Below, in pieces: positions 30,501 to 39,137 of a stretch of DNA of 64,000 nucleotides (position 1 is its first letter; each line of letters begins with the position of its first letter). The notes beneath the pieces are model-generated. The model was not told the DNA's origin, did not search any database, and saw only the letters and a list, made by a program, of their open reading frames with translations. The position numbers and the translations under genes are program-made. Source of the DNA: Actinomadura rayongensis (GTDB lineage: Bacteria > Actinomycetota > Actinomycetes > Streptosporangiales > Streptosporangiaceae); contig NZ_WUTW01000001.1 of the NCBI RefSeq assembly GCF_009831215.1, forward strand, positions 1,926,736 through 1,990,735, written 5' to 3'.

Positions 30501-31997
30501 ATGGCAAGTAAGACCGCTTTGGCGGTTCTGGCGGCCGTCGCCCTGGCCGCGACGCCGCTCACCGCCGCGCGGGCCGACGCGCCCCCGTCGAAGCTGGCCC
30601 GGCTGGTGACGCTCCAGGACGTCCGCCGCCACCAGCTCGACCTCCAGAAGATCGCGGACGCCAACGGCGGCAACCGCGCCGCCGGACTCGCCGGGAACAC
30701 GATCACGATCAAGTACATCGTCGACCAGCTGAAGCGCGCCGGGTACACCCCGACCGTCCAGAACTTCACCTTCGACTTCTGGCAGGAGCTGAGCGAGCCC
30801 GTCCTCGCCGAGACAGCCCCGGAACCGAAGACGTTCGCCCCCGACACCGACTTCGCGACGCTCCAGTACTCCGGCACCGGCGACGTCACCGCCCCCGCGA
30901 CCCCGGTCGACCCGGCGGCGGCCGGCGCGGGCAGCGGCTGCGAGGCCGACGACTTCACCGGCTTCCCGAAGGGCCACGTCGCGCTGATCCAGCGCGGCGG
31001 CTGCTTCTTCGCCGACAAGGCGGGCAACGCCGTCGCCGCCGGGGCGAGCGCGGTGGTGATCTACCAGCGTCCCGACGTGGACGGCCCGGTCGCGGGCACG
31101 CTGACCCGCGCGTTCGACGTCCCGGTCGTCGGCCCGACCAACGCGATCGGCACCGACCTGGTCAAGAAGGCCCAGAACGGGGGCGTGACCCTCCACGTCA
31201 AGACCGACACCCTGAACCAGAAGCGCACCACGGCGAACGTCATCGCCGACACCAAGCGCGGACGAGCCGACAACATCGTGGTGGTCGGCGCCCACAACGA
31301 CAGCGTGACCGAAGGACCGGGCATCAACGACGACGGCTCCGGCACCGCGACGCTCCTCGCGACCGCACGGCAGATCGCCAAGCTCGGCGGCAAGCTGCGC
31401 AACAAGGTCCGGTTCGCGTTCTGGGGCGCGGAGGAGGAAGGGCTGCTCGGCTCCCAGCACTACGTCGACAGCCTCACCCCGGACGACCTGGGCAATATCG
31501 CGCTGGATCTCAACTTCGACATGCTCGCCTCGCCCAACTTCGTCCGGTTCGTCATCGACGGCGACAACAGCGCGGGCCAGAACAACGTCGAGGCGCCCGC
31601 CGGGTCCGGGGCGATCGAGAAGACGTTCACCGACTACTTCGCCGCCCGCAAGCTGGCCACCGAGCCCACGGCGTTCGACGGACGGTCGGACTACAACGCG
31701 TTCATCGGCGCGGGCATCCCCGCCGGCGGCGTGTTCACCGGTGCCGAGGGCGTCAAGACGGCCGCGCAGGCGGCCACGTACGGCGGTACGGCCGGTCAGC
31801 CGTACGACCCGTGCTACCACCAGTCCTGCGACCGCTATGACAACGTGAACCTCACCGGCTTCCGGCAGATGATCGGTGCCACGACGTCCGCCATCGAGGC
31901 GTTCGCGTACAGCACCCTCACCGTGAACGGCAGCGCGCGGACCCGGCGGCAGGCCGTGACCACGGCCGCGCACCCCGGCCCGTACGCCGCACGCTAG
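30501..31997 (+). CDS. secreted M28 family aminopeptidase with PA domain
   Basis: A 498-aa zinc peptidase. A Sec signal peptide (MASKTALAVLAAVALAATPL, probable cut after ARA) is followed by a PA insert (GFPKGHVALIQRGGCFFADK). The M28 core carries the ligands of Streptomyces griseus aminopeptidase: VVVGAHNDS (His), GINDDGSGTATLL (bridging Asp), FWGAEEEGLLGSQHY (Glu-Glu), LNFDMLASPN (Asp) and PCYHQSCDRYDN (His). It should release N-terminal residues outside the cell. ATG 30501 follows GGAGGACCGGA. It is a single-gene unit. Confidence 0.93.
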   Translation: MASKTALAVLAAVALAATPLTAARADAPPSKLARLVTLQDVRRHQLDLQKIADANGGNRAAGLAGNTITIKYIVDQLKRAGYTPTVQNFTFDFWQELSEPVLAETAPEPKTFAPDTDFATLQYSGTGDVTAPATPVDPAAAGAGSGCEADDFTGFPKGHVALIQRGGCFFADKAGNAVAAGASAVVIYQRPDVDGPVAGTLTRAFDVPVVGPTNAIGTDLVKKAQNGGVTLHVKTDTLNQKRTTANVIADTKRGRADNIVVVGAHNDSVTEGPGINDDGSGTATLLATARQIAKLGGKLRNKVRFAFWGAEEEGLLGSQHYVDSLTPDDLGNIALDLNFDMLASPNFVRFVIDGDNSAGQNNVEAPAGSGAIEKTFTDYFAARKLATEPTAFDGRSDYNAFIGAGIPAGGVFTGAEGVKTAAQAATYGGTAGQPYDPCYHQSCDRYDNVNLTGFRQMIGATTSAIEAFAYSTLTVNGSARTRRQAVTTAAHPGPYAAR

Positions 31998-32042
31998 AAA
32001 ACCGCTGGCCCCGGCCGCGACACCGCGGGCATCCTGGGCGTC

Positions 32043-32795
32043 ATGCTGGACGACGCCCGGATCGACGCCTTCGTCCGGGACGGTTTCGTCCGGATCGAGG
32101 GCGCGTTCCCCCGCGACGTCGCGGCCGGGTGCCGCGCGGCCATCTGGCGCGACCTGGCCGTCGACCCGGACGATCCGGACACCTGGCCGGGACCCGCCGC
32201 CGCGCTCCCCGGCTCGGCCGAACCGCCCTTCCGGGCCGCCGCGAACACCCCGTGCCTGCACGCCGCGTTCGACGCCCTGGTGGGCCGGGGACGCTGGACG
32301 CCGCGCGACGCCCTCGGCGGCATCGTTGTCCGGTTCCCCGGCGGCGGCCCCGCGCGCGTGGACGGCTGGCACGTCGACGTCAGCTTCCCCGGCGACGACT
32401 CAACGCCCGATGACTACATGACGTGGCGGGCGAACGCCCGGTCCCGGGACGCCGCGCTGCTCATGCTGTTCCTGTTCTCCGACGTCGGCCCGGACGACGC
32501 GCCCACCCGGCTGCGCGCCGGATCCCACCGGGACACGGCGCGGGTCCTCGAACCGGCGGGGGAGCGGGGCCTGGACGCCCGCACGCTGGCCGGGCGCGCC
32601 GAGGCCGCCTCCCGGCACCGCCGGATCGCCCCCGCGACGGGCGCCGCGGGCGACGTCTACCTGTGCCACCCGTTCCTCGTCCACGCCGGGCAGCCGCACC
32701 ACGGGACGCGCCCGCGCCCGCTCGGCCAGCCGAAGCTTCTCCCGGCCGGGCCGCCCGCGCCCGACGCGCCGGTGACGCGCGCGCTCGACGCCTGA
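32043..32795 (+). CDS. phytanoyl-CoA dioxygenase family protein
   Basis: A 250-aa Fe(II)/2-oxoglutarate oxygenase-like protein. It starts MLDDARIDAFVRDGFVRIEG, has the metal pair in GWHVDVSFPG (H-x-D) and a distal histidine in HPFLVHAGQPHHGTRPR with the 2-oxoglutarate arginine. It would hydroxylate a small molecule; the substrate is unknown. There is no strong Shine-Dalgarno. It lies 45 bp after the M28 gene. A weak hairpin (CCTTCCGG 32801-32808 with CCGGAAGG 32841-32848) follows. Confidence 0.88.
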   Translation: MLDDARIDAFVRDGFVRIEGAFPRDVAAGCRAAIWRDLAVDPDDPDTWPGPAAALPGSAEPPFRAAANTPCLHAAFDALVGRGRWTPRDALGGIVVRFPGGGPARVDGWHVDVSFPGDDSTPDDYMTWRANARSRDAALLMLFLFSDVGPDDAPTRLRAGSHRDTARVLEPAGERGLDARTLAGRAEAASRHRRIAPATGAAGDVYLCHPFLVHAGQPHHGTRPRPLGQPKLLPAGPPAPDAPVTRALDA

Positions 32796-33002
32796 CGGGG
32801 CCTTCCGGAGGAACGCGAGCCCTGGAATTCTCCCGTCCCCCCGGAAGGTGTACCGAAGTATGTATCACACAGTCGCGCGGCGCTAGGCAGGGAATGAGCG
32901 TGTCCCGCCGCCTTCTTGTCACCGCGCCGCGAGGCGGGACGCGTCGGGCCGCCGGCGACGGGGAACGATCACCGCAGGCCGCCGCGACGAAGGGGGGACG
33001 CC

Positions 33003-34568
33003 GTGCTCGGCCTCGAACTCGTCGTCGTCCTCGGCGCGGCGGTGCTGGCGGGCAACGTCGCCGGACGGCGGCTGCACGTCGCCCCGCCGGTGCTCCTGCT
33101 CGCCGGCGGCGTGCTGCTCGGCTTCGTCCCGGCGCTGCGGCGGGTGCACCTGCCGCCCGAGGCGGTGCTGCTGCTGTTCCTGCCCGCGCTGCTGTTCTGG
33201 GAGAGCCTCACGACGTCGCTGCGCGAGATCCGCAGCAACCTGCGCAGCATCGTCCTGCTCGGCACGCTCCTCGTCTTCATGACCGCCGCGATCGTCGCGT
33301 CCACCGCGCACGCGCTCGGTCTCCCGTGGGGCCCGGCGTGGGTGCTCGGCGCGGCCCTCGCGCCGACCGACGCGACGGCCGTGGGCGTCCTCGCGCGCTC
33401 GCTGCCGCGCCGCGACGTGACCGTCCTGCGCACCGAGAGCCTGATCAACGACGGGACGGCCCTCGTCATCTACGGGATCGCCGTCGGCGTCACGGCCGGG
33501 GACGAGCACTTCGAGGCGCCGCGCGTCGGCGCGCTCCTGCTGCTCGCCTACGGCGGCGGGACGGCGGCCGGGCTCGCGACGGCGTGGCTCGGCGTCCGGA
33601 TCCGCCGCCGCCTGGACGAGCCGCTGCTCGCGAACGTGACCATGCTCCTCACCCCGTTCGCCGCGTTCCTGCTGGCCGAGAGCATCCACGCGTCCGGCGT
33701 CCTGTCGGTCGTGGTGTGCGGGCTGACGGTCAGCCAGTCCGGGCCGCGCGCCGGACGGGCCGCGACCCGCCGCCAGGCCGAGGACTTCTGGTCGCTGGCC
33801 GCGTTCCTCGTCAACGGCGCCCTGTTCGTCCTCGTCGGGCTGGAGGCGCAGACCGCCGTGCGCGGCCTGACCAGCGCCGACGTCACCGACGCGCTGCTGC
33901 TGGTCGCGGCCGTCTCGGGGGTGCTCATCGGCTCCCGGTTCGCGTGGCTGTTCACCGCGCCCTACCTCGTCCGGCTCCTCGACCGGCGTCCGCAGCAGCG
34001 GAGCAGGCGCGTCGGGTACCGCGTCCGGATCGTCAGCGGGTTCTCGGGGTTCCGCGGCGCGGTGTCGCTGGCCGCCGCGCTCGCCGTCCCGCACACCGTC
34101 GCGTCGGGGCGACCCTTCCCTGACCGCGACATACTGGTGTTCGTCACCTTCGGGGTCATCGTGGTCGCGCTGTCGCAGGCGCTCGTGCTCCCGGCCGTCG
34201 TCCGCTGGGCCCGGCTCCCGCACGACACGGGCGCGCGCGACGAGCACCGGTTCGCGCAGGTCGCGGCGATCGAGGAGGCGCTGGACGCGCTGCCCGGCCT
34301 CGCGGCCGACCTCGGCGCCGACCCCGACCTCGCCGACCGGCTGCGCCGCGAGTACGAGGACCGGCTCGACCTGCTGCGCGCCGGCGACCCGGACGATCCC
34401 GCGCTGCACCGCGAGGAGCGGGCGACCGCACTGCGCCTGGCGCTGATCGCCCGCAAGCGCGCGACCGTCGTCAAGCTCCGCGACGAGCGCCGCATCGACG
34501 ACCTGGTGCTGCGCGAGGTGCAGGCCGCCCTCGACATCGAGGAGATCCGGCTGGAGCGCCGCCGCTGA
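33003..34568 (+). CDS. Na+/H+ antiporter, CPA1 family
   Basis: A 521-aa membrane exporter with about 12 helices up to residue ~400 and a charged helical cytosolic tail (LADRLRREYEDRLDLLRAGD and onwards). Ion-site signatures are GAALAPTDATAVGVLARSLP and LRTESLINDGTALVIYG, typical of NhaP/YjcE-type antiporters. GTG 33003 has AAGGGGGG upstream; the 207-bp gap before it contains a weak hairpin and TATGTATCAC, a possible -10. It faces the next gene with no gap between the stop codons. Confidence 0.92.
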   Translation: MLGLELVVVLGAAVLAGNVAGRRLHVAPPVLLLAGGVLLGFVPALRRVHLPPEAVLLLFLPALLFWESLTTSLREIRSNLRSIVLLGTLLVFMTAAIVASTAHALGLPWGPAWVLGAALAPTDATAVGVLARSLPRRDVTVLRTESLINDGTALVIYGIAVGVTAGDEHFEAPRVGALLLLAYGGGTAAGLATAWLGVRIRRRLDEPLLANVTMLLTPFAAFLLAESIHASGVLSVVVCGLTVSQSGPRAGRAATRRQAEDFWSLAAFLVNGALFVLVGLEAQTAVRGLTSADVTDALLLVAAVSGVLIGSRFAWLFTAPYLVRLLDRRPQQRSRRVGYRVRIVSGFSGFRGAVSLAAALAVPHTVASGRPFPDRDILVFVTFGVIVVALSQALVLPAVVRWARLPHDTGARDEHRFAQVAAIEEALDALPGLAADLGADPDLADRLRREYEDRLDLLRAGDPDDPALHREERATALRLALIARKRATVVKLRDERRIDDLVLREVQAALDIEEIRLERRR

Positions 34569-35207
34569 CTACGGTTCGGCGGACGGCGAGTCCGGCAGCG
34601 TCAGTCCGCCCTCCCGCTCCCGTCCGCGCAGGTACTCGGTGTGGTCGCGCAGCCGCTGCGCCTCCGCCGCGTACAGGTCGTCGGCGGTGCGCGTCAGCGA
34701 CGCCGCGATGAGGTCGAGCTGGCTCAGCAGTTCCTCCGACGCCGTCCGGTGCCCCGCGCGGCGCAGCGCGTACCAGCGCGGCAGGTTGAGGTAGGTCTCG
34801 AAGCTCGTCGGGAGGTCGGTCCGGATCGCGCGGGAGATCTCGTACAGCGGGTCGGGCGCCGCCGTCAGCACCTCCGGACGGCTCAGCAGGTCGCGCAGCA
34901 TCCCGGCGATCGCGTCCAGCCGCGCCAGCGCCTCGGGCGGGGCGCGGTGCGCGCGGACGCGGCCGACCAGCCCCGCCAGGTCCGCGCGCAGCCGCCCGGT
35001 CTCGGCGACCGTGTCGTCCAGCACCAGCGCGACCTTCTCCGGCGGCGCGAGCAGCGCCCCGGCGGCGTACAGCCCGGCGACGACGGCCGGCGAGTACGGC
35101 CCCGCCACGCCGGTGAAGTGCAGGCCGAGCCCGACGAGCCCCCCGACGCAGCCGACGAGGTTCTTGACCGAGCCGAGGTAGCGGACGATCCGGTCACTGA
35201 TAGCCAC
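34569..35207 (-). CDS. hypothetical membrane-associated protein of the TelA/VWA module
   Basis: A 212-aa protein I cannot name. Residues ~15-60 form one or two hydrophobic segments (LVGCVGGLVGLGLHFTGVAG and SPAVVAGLYAAGALL); the rest is charged and helical (RLRADLAGLVGRVRAHRA, LLSQLDLIAASLTRTADDLY). GTG 35207 overlaps the 3' end of the VWA gene by 14 bp, so it is the last member of a four-gene minus-strand unit. It may anchor or regulate that complex (inference). Confidence 0.8.
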   Translation of the reverse strand: MAISDRIVRYLGSVKNLVGCVGGLVGLGLHFTGVAGPYSPAVVAGLYAAGALLAPPEKVALVLDDTVAETGRLRADLAGLVGRVRAHRAPPEALARLDAIAGMLRDLLSRPEVLTAAPDPLYEISRAIRTDLPTSFETYLNLPRWYALRRAGHRTASEELLSQLDLIAASLTRTADDLYAAEAQRLRDHTEYLRGREREGGLTLPDSPSAEP

Positions 35208-36777
35208 GGATCTCCCTGAACACGCTGGACAGCGACTGTGTCCGCGCGTCGAACGTCCGGCCCCGGGTGAGCGTTGCGAGGTCGTTCATCTCGCCGGTCG
35301 CCGACTCGCCGAACAGGATCGGGAACACCGGGACGCCGCGCAGCGCGGCGGGCCGCGTCCCGTACCAGGCGCGGAAGTCGCCGGCGTCCGCGCCCGCGTT
35401 GCTCTCGCCGTCGGACATGAGCACGATCGAGGTGAGCCGGTCGGGCTCGCGCGCCGCCTGCTCGCCGACCACCGCGAACGCGCGTTCCAGGCTGTCGTAG
35501 ATCGCCGTCCCGCCCCGCGCCCGCAGGCCGCCCGCGTAATTGCGGATCCGCGCCAGTTCGGCGCCCGGGTTCCGCTCCGGGACGACGTAGGTCGCGGGCG
35601 GGCCCGGCTTGTCGCTGAACGGCAGGAGCGTGACCTCCTCGCGGTCGTGGAAGCGCTGGAACCGGCCGGACAGCGAGGTGTCCGCGCCGGTCAGGGCCGT
35701 CAGGGCGGACTTCAGCGACGCGAGCCGCGAGCCCTCCATCGAACCGGACACGTCCAGGACGTAGACCGTGCGGGACGGCCGCCGCAGCCGGTTGAAGTAG
35801 GCGTCGATCAGCGCGTCGGCGGCCTGCCGCCGGGCCGGGAACGGCAGCTCCGGCGGCTCGGGGCCGAACCCGGCGGACGGCCGCACGCCCGGCACGACCG
35901 GACGGCGGTGCGTCGCGTCCATGATCTTCCGCTGGACGGCGGGCCGCAGCAGATACGCCGTGAGCCTGCGGAACGTGTCGGAGGCGTTCCGCGGCGCGGA
36001 CGACAGCAGCGTCAGCGGATAGTCGGCCGTGACGACGCCGTCGCTCGGGTAGACGAGCGTCAGCGGCTCCGGCAGCTTCCCGGACGCGTTCAGCGTCAGC
36101 AGCACCGACTCGTAGTTGACCAGCCCGTCCACGCGGCCCGGGTCGGCGGCGTAGGTGTCCGACAGCCAGCCGGACGAACCGGACGTCAGCCGCTGCGCCG
36201 CGAAGAACCCGCGCAGCTTCGGCGCCACCCGGTCGACGGCGGCCGTGTCCAGGGCCGCGCCGGTGTCGGCGAGCGCGGCCGTGACGCCCACGAGCGCGGA
36301 GAACCCCGAGTTGGACGACACCGGGTTCGTCATCCCGTAGGTGAACCTCTTCGCCCCGGCGGCTGCGGCGATGGCGGCCCACGTCGGGCGCGTCCGGTCC
36401 CACCCGAGGCCGTGCGCGACGGACGCCCGCAGCCCCAGCACCACCGGCGACGCCATCGTCTTGACCGACGGGCCGAGCGCGGCCCGCGCACCCGGCTGGA
36501 GCGCCAGGTAGCGGTTGGACGAGAACCAGATCGCGTCGTGCGCCCGCTCGGCCGTGCCGTCCACGACCTGCTGGACGCCATCGATCGTCCCGGTGTAGTC
36601 CAGTTTGACCGTGACGCCGATGTCCTTGCGCGCCGCCGCCAGCACCGGCCGCAGGTCGGCCAGCTCGCTGCTCGCGAGGATTCGCAGCGTCCCGCCGCTT
36701 TCCGCGCCGGTGGCGTCGCACCCGGCGGCCAGCGCGAGGACCGCCGCGGCCAAGACCGCCGTGCCGCGTCGCCTCAC
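35194..36777 (-). CDS. lipoprotein with substrate-binding and VWA domains
   Basis: A 527-aa protein. The signal VRRRGTAVLAAAVLALAAGC ends in a lipobox (LAAGC), so it should be lipid-anchored outside the membrane. Residues ~30-310 resemble a periplasmic-binding-protein fold (LRILASSELADLRPVLAAAR; MASPVVLGLRASVAHGLGW). Residues ~335-520 are a von Willebrand A domain with an intact MIDAS: VLDVSGSMEGS near 341, GGTAIYDSLERA, and IVLMSDGESNAGAD. GTG 36777 overlaps the TelA stop. Fusion of a binding protein and VWA domain suggests Mg-dependent assembly of a surface complex. Confidence 0.88.
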   Translation of the reverse strand: MRRRGTAVLAAAVLALAAGCDATGAESGGTLRILASSELADLRPVLAAARKDIGVTVKLDYTGTIDGVQQVVDGTAERAHDAIWFSSNRYLALQPGARAALGPSVKTMASPVVLGLRASVAHGLGWDRTRPTWAAIAAAAGAKRFTYGMTNPVSSNSGFSALVGVTAALADTGAALDTAAVDRVAPKLRGFFAAQRLTSGSSGWLSDTYAADPGRVDGLVNYESVLLTLNASGKLPEPLTLVYPSDGVVTADYPLTLLSSAPRNASDTFRRLTAYLLRPAVQRKIMDATHRRPVVPGVRPSAGFGPEPPELPFPARRQAADALIDAYFNRLRRPSRTVYVLDVSGSMEGSRLASLKSALTALTGADTSLSGRFQRFHDREEVTLLPFSDKPGPPATYVVPERNPGAELARIRNYAGGLRARGGTAIYDSLERAFAVVGEQAAREPDRLTSIVLMSDGESNAGADAGDFRAWYGTRPAALRGVPVFPILFGESATGEMNDLATLTRGRTFDARTQSLSSVFREIRGYQ

Positions 36778-37937
36778 GCGCTCTCGTCCCGCTCGTGGGC
36801 GCGCGCCAGGTAGGCGCTCGCGCGGTTCAGCTCGCCGTCGAGCGCGTCGACCGTGCTCTGCATGTTGGTGATGGCCTGCGCCTTGTAGGTGTCGATGGCG
36901 TCGATCGTCCGGTAGATCTGCTCGAACGACGACCGCAGCGTCTCCAGGCCGACGGCGGGCTCGGCCGCGATCCGCTGGATCTCGCCGCTCTGGCCGTCGA
37001 GCATGTCGGCGTTGAGCCGGATGATGTCCTCGGTCGTGCCGCGCAGCGCGGTGACCTGCTCGATGACGAGCTTCTGGTTGGACAGCGCCGCCGCGATCGT
37101 GACGGCGATCCGCAGCGCCGAGACGGTCGTGGACGCCGCCCGGTCCACGCCCCGGATCAGCTCGTCGTTGTTGCGGCGGACGGTGTCCAGCGCGAGATAG
37201 CCCTGCGCGCAGACCGCGAGCTGGGTGAGGATGTCCTGATATTTCCGGCGGACGGGGAACAGGACGTCCACCCGCAGCGCGGTGGCCCGCTCCTCGTCGG
37301 CGGTGTCCGCGACCCGCTGCTCGACGGCCTCGTCCAGCGCGCGGGCCAGCACCGCGTACTCCTGGAGCTTGCCCATCGTCGCCCACAGGCTCGCGCGCTC
37401 GTTCTGGATGGCGGCGTTGTCGCGGCGCAGCTCGTCCTGGCCGGACCGCAGCACCGTGACGATCTTGTTGATGTGCACGTTCGCGGACTGGTACCGGTTC
37501 ACGAAGTCGCGCAGGGACCTCCCGAACGGCAGTTTGGACAGCAGTCGCCGGCCAGTGAGCCTGCCCGCGTCCTTCGGGTCGAGGTCCTCGACCGTGCGGC
37601 GCAGCTCCAGCAGGCCGCCCGCGACGCGCTTCTGGGCGTCGGCGGCGTCGCCCCTGGCGCCCGCGAGCGCCGCCACCGAGCGGTTCAGCATCCGGTTCGC
37701 GGCCGCGGCGGACGCGCGCATCTCCCCGTCGCCGAGCCCGGCGATCTCCCCGATCTTCGCCAGGAACGCGGGGGTGCGGGGGTCGAGGCGCGCCAGCTCG
37801 TCCACGTACGTCCGGGCCCGCTCGGCGAGCGCGTCGCGCGTCGCGTCGTCCAGCGGGATCAGCGTCTCGGCGCGCTCGGCCGGGACGGGCGCCACCGGCT
37901 CGGGCGGCGTGAGGAGGAGGTCCCCGTTCTGCGTCAT
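36774..37937 (-). CDS. TelA-like toxic anion resistance protein
   Basis: A 387-aa cytosolic, largely coiled-coil protein of the TelA/KlaA family. Characteristic blocks are LPFGRSLRDFVNRYQSANVH, LRSGQDELRRDNAAIQNERA and AVCAQGYLALDTVRRNNDEL. The family was named for tellurite resistance but its biochemical role is unsettled; comparative work links it to Ter-type stress systems with VWA proteins. ATG 37937 has GAAGAAGGAGC upstream. It lies between the two envelope-binding-protein genes of the same unit. Confidence 0.92.
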   Translation of the reverse strand: MTQNGDLLLTPPEPVAPVPAERAETLIPLDDATRDALAERARTYVDELARLDPRTPAFLAKIGEIAGLGDGEMRASAAAANRMLNRSVAALAGARGDAADAQKRVAGGLLELRRTVEDLDPKDAGRLTGRRLLSKLPFGRSLRDFVNRYQSANVHINKIVTVLRSGQDELRRDNAAIQNERASLWATMGKLQEYAVLARALDEAVEQRVADTADEERATALRVDVLFPVRRKYQDILTQLAVCAQGYLALDTVRRNNDELIRGVDRAASTTVSALRIAVTIAAALSNQKLVIEQVTALRGTTEDIIRLNADMLDGQSGEIQRIAAEPAVGLETLRSSFEQIYRTIDAIDTYKAQAITNMQSTVDALDGELNRASAYLARAHERDESA

Positions 37938-37959
37938 CGTTGCTCCTTCTTCGGCCCCG

Positions 37960-39021
37960 TCACCCGTACGCCTTGGCGACCCCGGTCAGGAGGTGTTCGA
38001 GGGTGTCGTAGGAGGGGGTGTCGACCACGTCGATGAGGTCCGGGGCGACGGGCACGCGGCGCTCCCTCGCCACCGCGGCGAACTGCGCGGGGTCGGCGGT
38101 GCGGAAGCCGTGCCGGGCGGCGAGGCGCTGGAGTTCGGCGTCGGTGCTCAGCAGGCGGCCGACGCGGTCGCCCCTGCCGTCCAGCGGGATCAGCGTGTGC
38201 TTGGACAGCACGGTCGGCGACGGGTACATCAGCACCATGCCGGGCTTGAGCCGGCCGCGCACGGCGGCGTCCACGAACTGCGCCTCGTATGCGCAGACCA
38301 GCGGCGTCTTGCCCATGCCGAGCGCGAGGTAGTCCGCGAACGGGCCTTCGGACGAGTTGTCGGTGTAGCCCTGGTCGAGGAACAGCCGCGACAGCGCGGG
38401 CAGCACCTTGCGCTCCTCCGCCGGGTTCCGCACGACCGCGTCGCCGTTCGCGACGTACGACGCGATGGCCAGGTACATGGCGGCGGAGTTGGAGCTGCGC
38501 GGATCGGTCGTGGAGACCAGGATGTTCTTGCGGACGGGGTAGGCCGTGTTGCCCCGGAGGCCGTCCCACCGGACGTTCCGCGCGACCAGGTCGAGGTAGC
38601 GGGCGACGTCGAACGTCCACACCGGGGACCGCTTGACGACGCCCGCCTTCTCCAGCAGCTCCGCGATCGGCTGGAACGTCGCGACGACCATCGGCGACGA
38701 GAACGGCGTGTAGCGCCCGGCCTGCCGCCGCTGGCGGATCTTGTCGGCGGCGGGCGAGCTGGACGGGAACGCGAAGTCGTACTTCCCGAGGTCGACGGAC
38801 GTGGCGATCTCCCGCGACCCCGCCGGGTCGACCTCGACTTTCAACCCGTGCCTGGCCAGCACCCTCCGCACGGCGGGATCGTCGAAGAACGCCTGCTTCT
38901 CCGAGCCGATCACCCCGCGCACGGTCACGGTCCCCCCGGACGAGCCGCGCCCCTGAACGATTGCGATCACGACGCCGACGATGAGAGCCCCCGCCAGCAC
39001 GATCGAGAATGTGCGCCTCAT
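37960..39021 (-). CDS. extracellular substrate-binding-like protein, first gene of the TelA module
   Basis: A 353-aa protein with an N-terminal membrane anchor (RRTFSIVLAGALIVGVVIAI) and a binding-protein fold: VIGSEKQAFFDDPAVRRVLA, DFAFPSSSPAADKIR, VSTTDPRSSNSAAMYLAIAS, and MVLMYPSPTVLSKHTLIPLD. It resembles the binding half of the downstream VWA lipoprotein. There is no ABC permease or ATPase nearby, so it is not an ordinary transporter component. ATG 39021 starts the four-gene unit. The 116-bp gap upstream shows no clear motif. Confidence 0.85.
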   Translation of the reverse strand: MRRTFSIVLAGALIVGVVIAIVQGRGSSGGTVTVRGVIGSEKQAFFDDPAVRRVLARHGLKVEVDPAGSREIATSVDLGKYDFAFPSSSPAADKIRQRRQAGRYTPFSSPMVVATFQPIAELLEKAGVVKRSPVWTFDVARYLDLVARNVRWDGLRGNTAYPVRKNILVSTTDPRSSNSAAMYLAIASYVANGDAVVRNPAEERKVLPALSRLFLDQGYTDNSSEGPFADYLALGMGKTPLVCAYEAQFVDAAVRGRLKPGMVLMYPSPTVLSKHTLIPLDGRGDRVGRLLSTDAELQRLAARHGFRTADPAQFAAVARERRVPVAPDLIDVVDTPSYDTLEHLLTGVAKAYG

Positions 39022-39137
39022 GTGGGCGCGAGTCTGTGAGTCCCGGGTGTCGGGAAGGTGTCCGAACCGCTGCCGCCCGGTGACTGGAGTCTGGCGCTTG
39101 GGCGGTTCCACGGGGCGGCGTGAACAGGGGGCGAACT

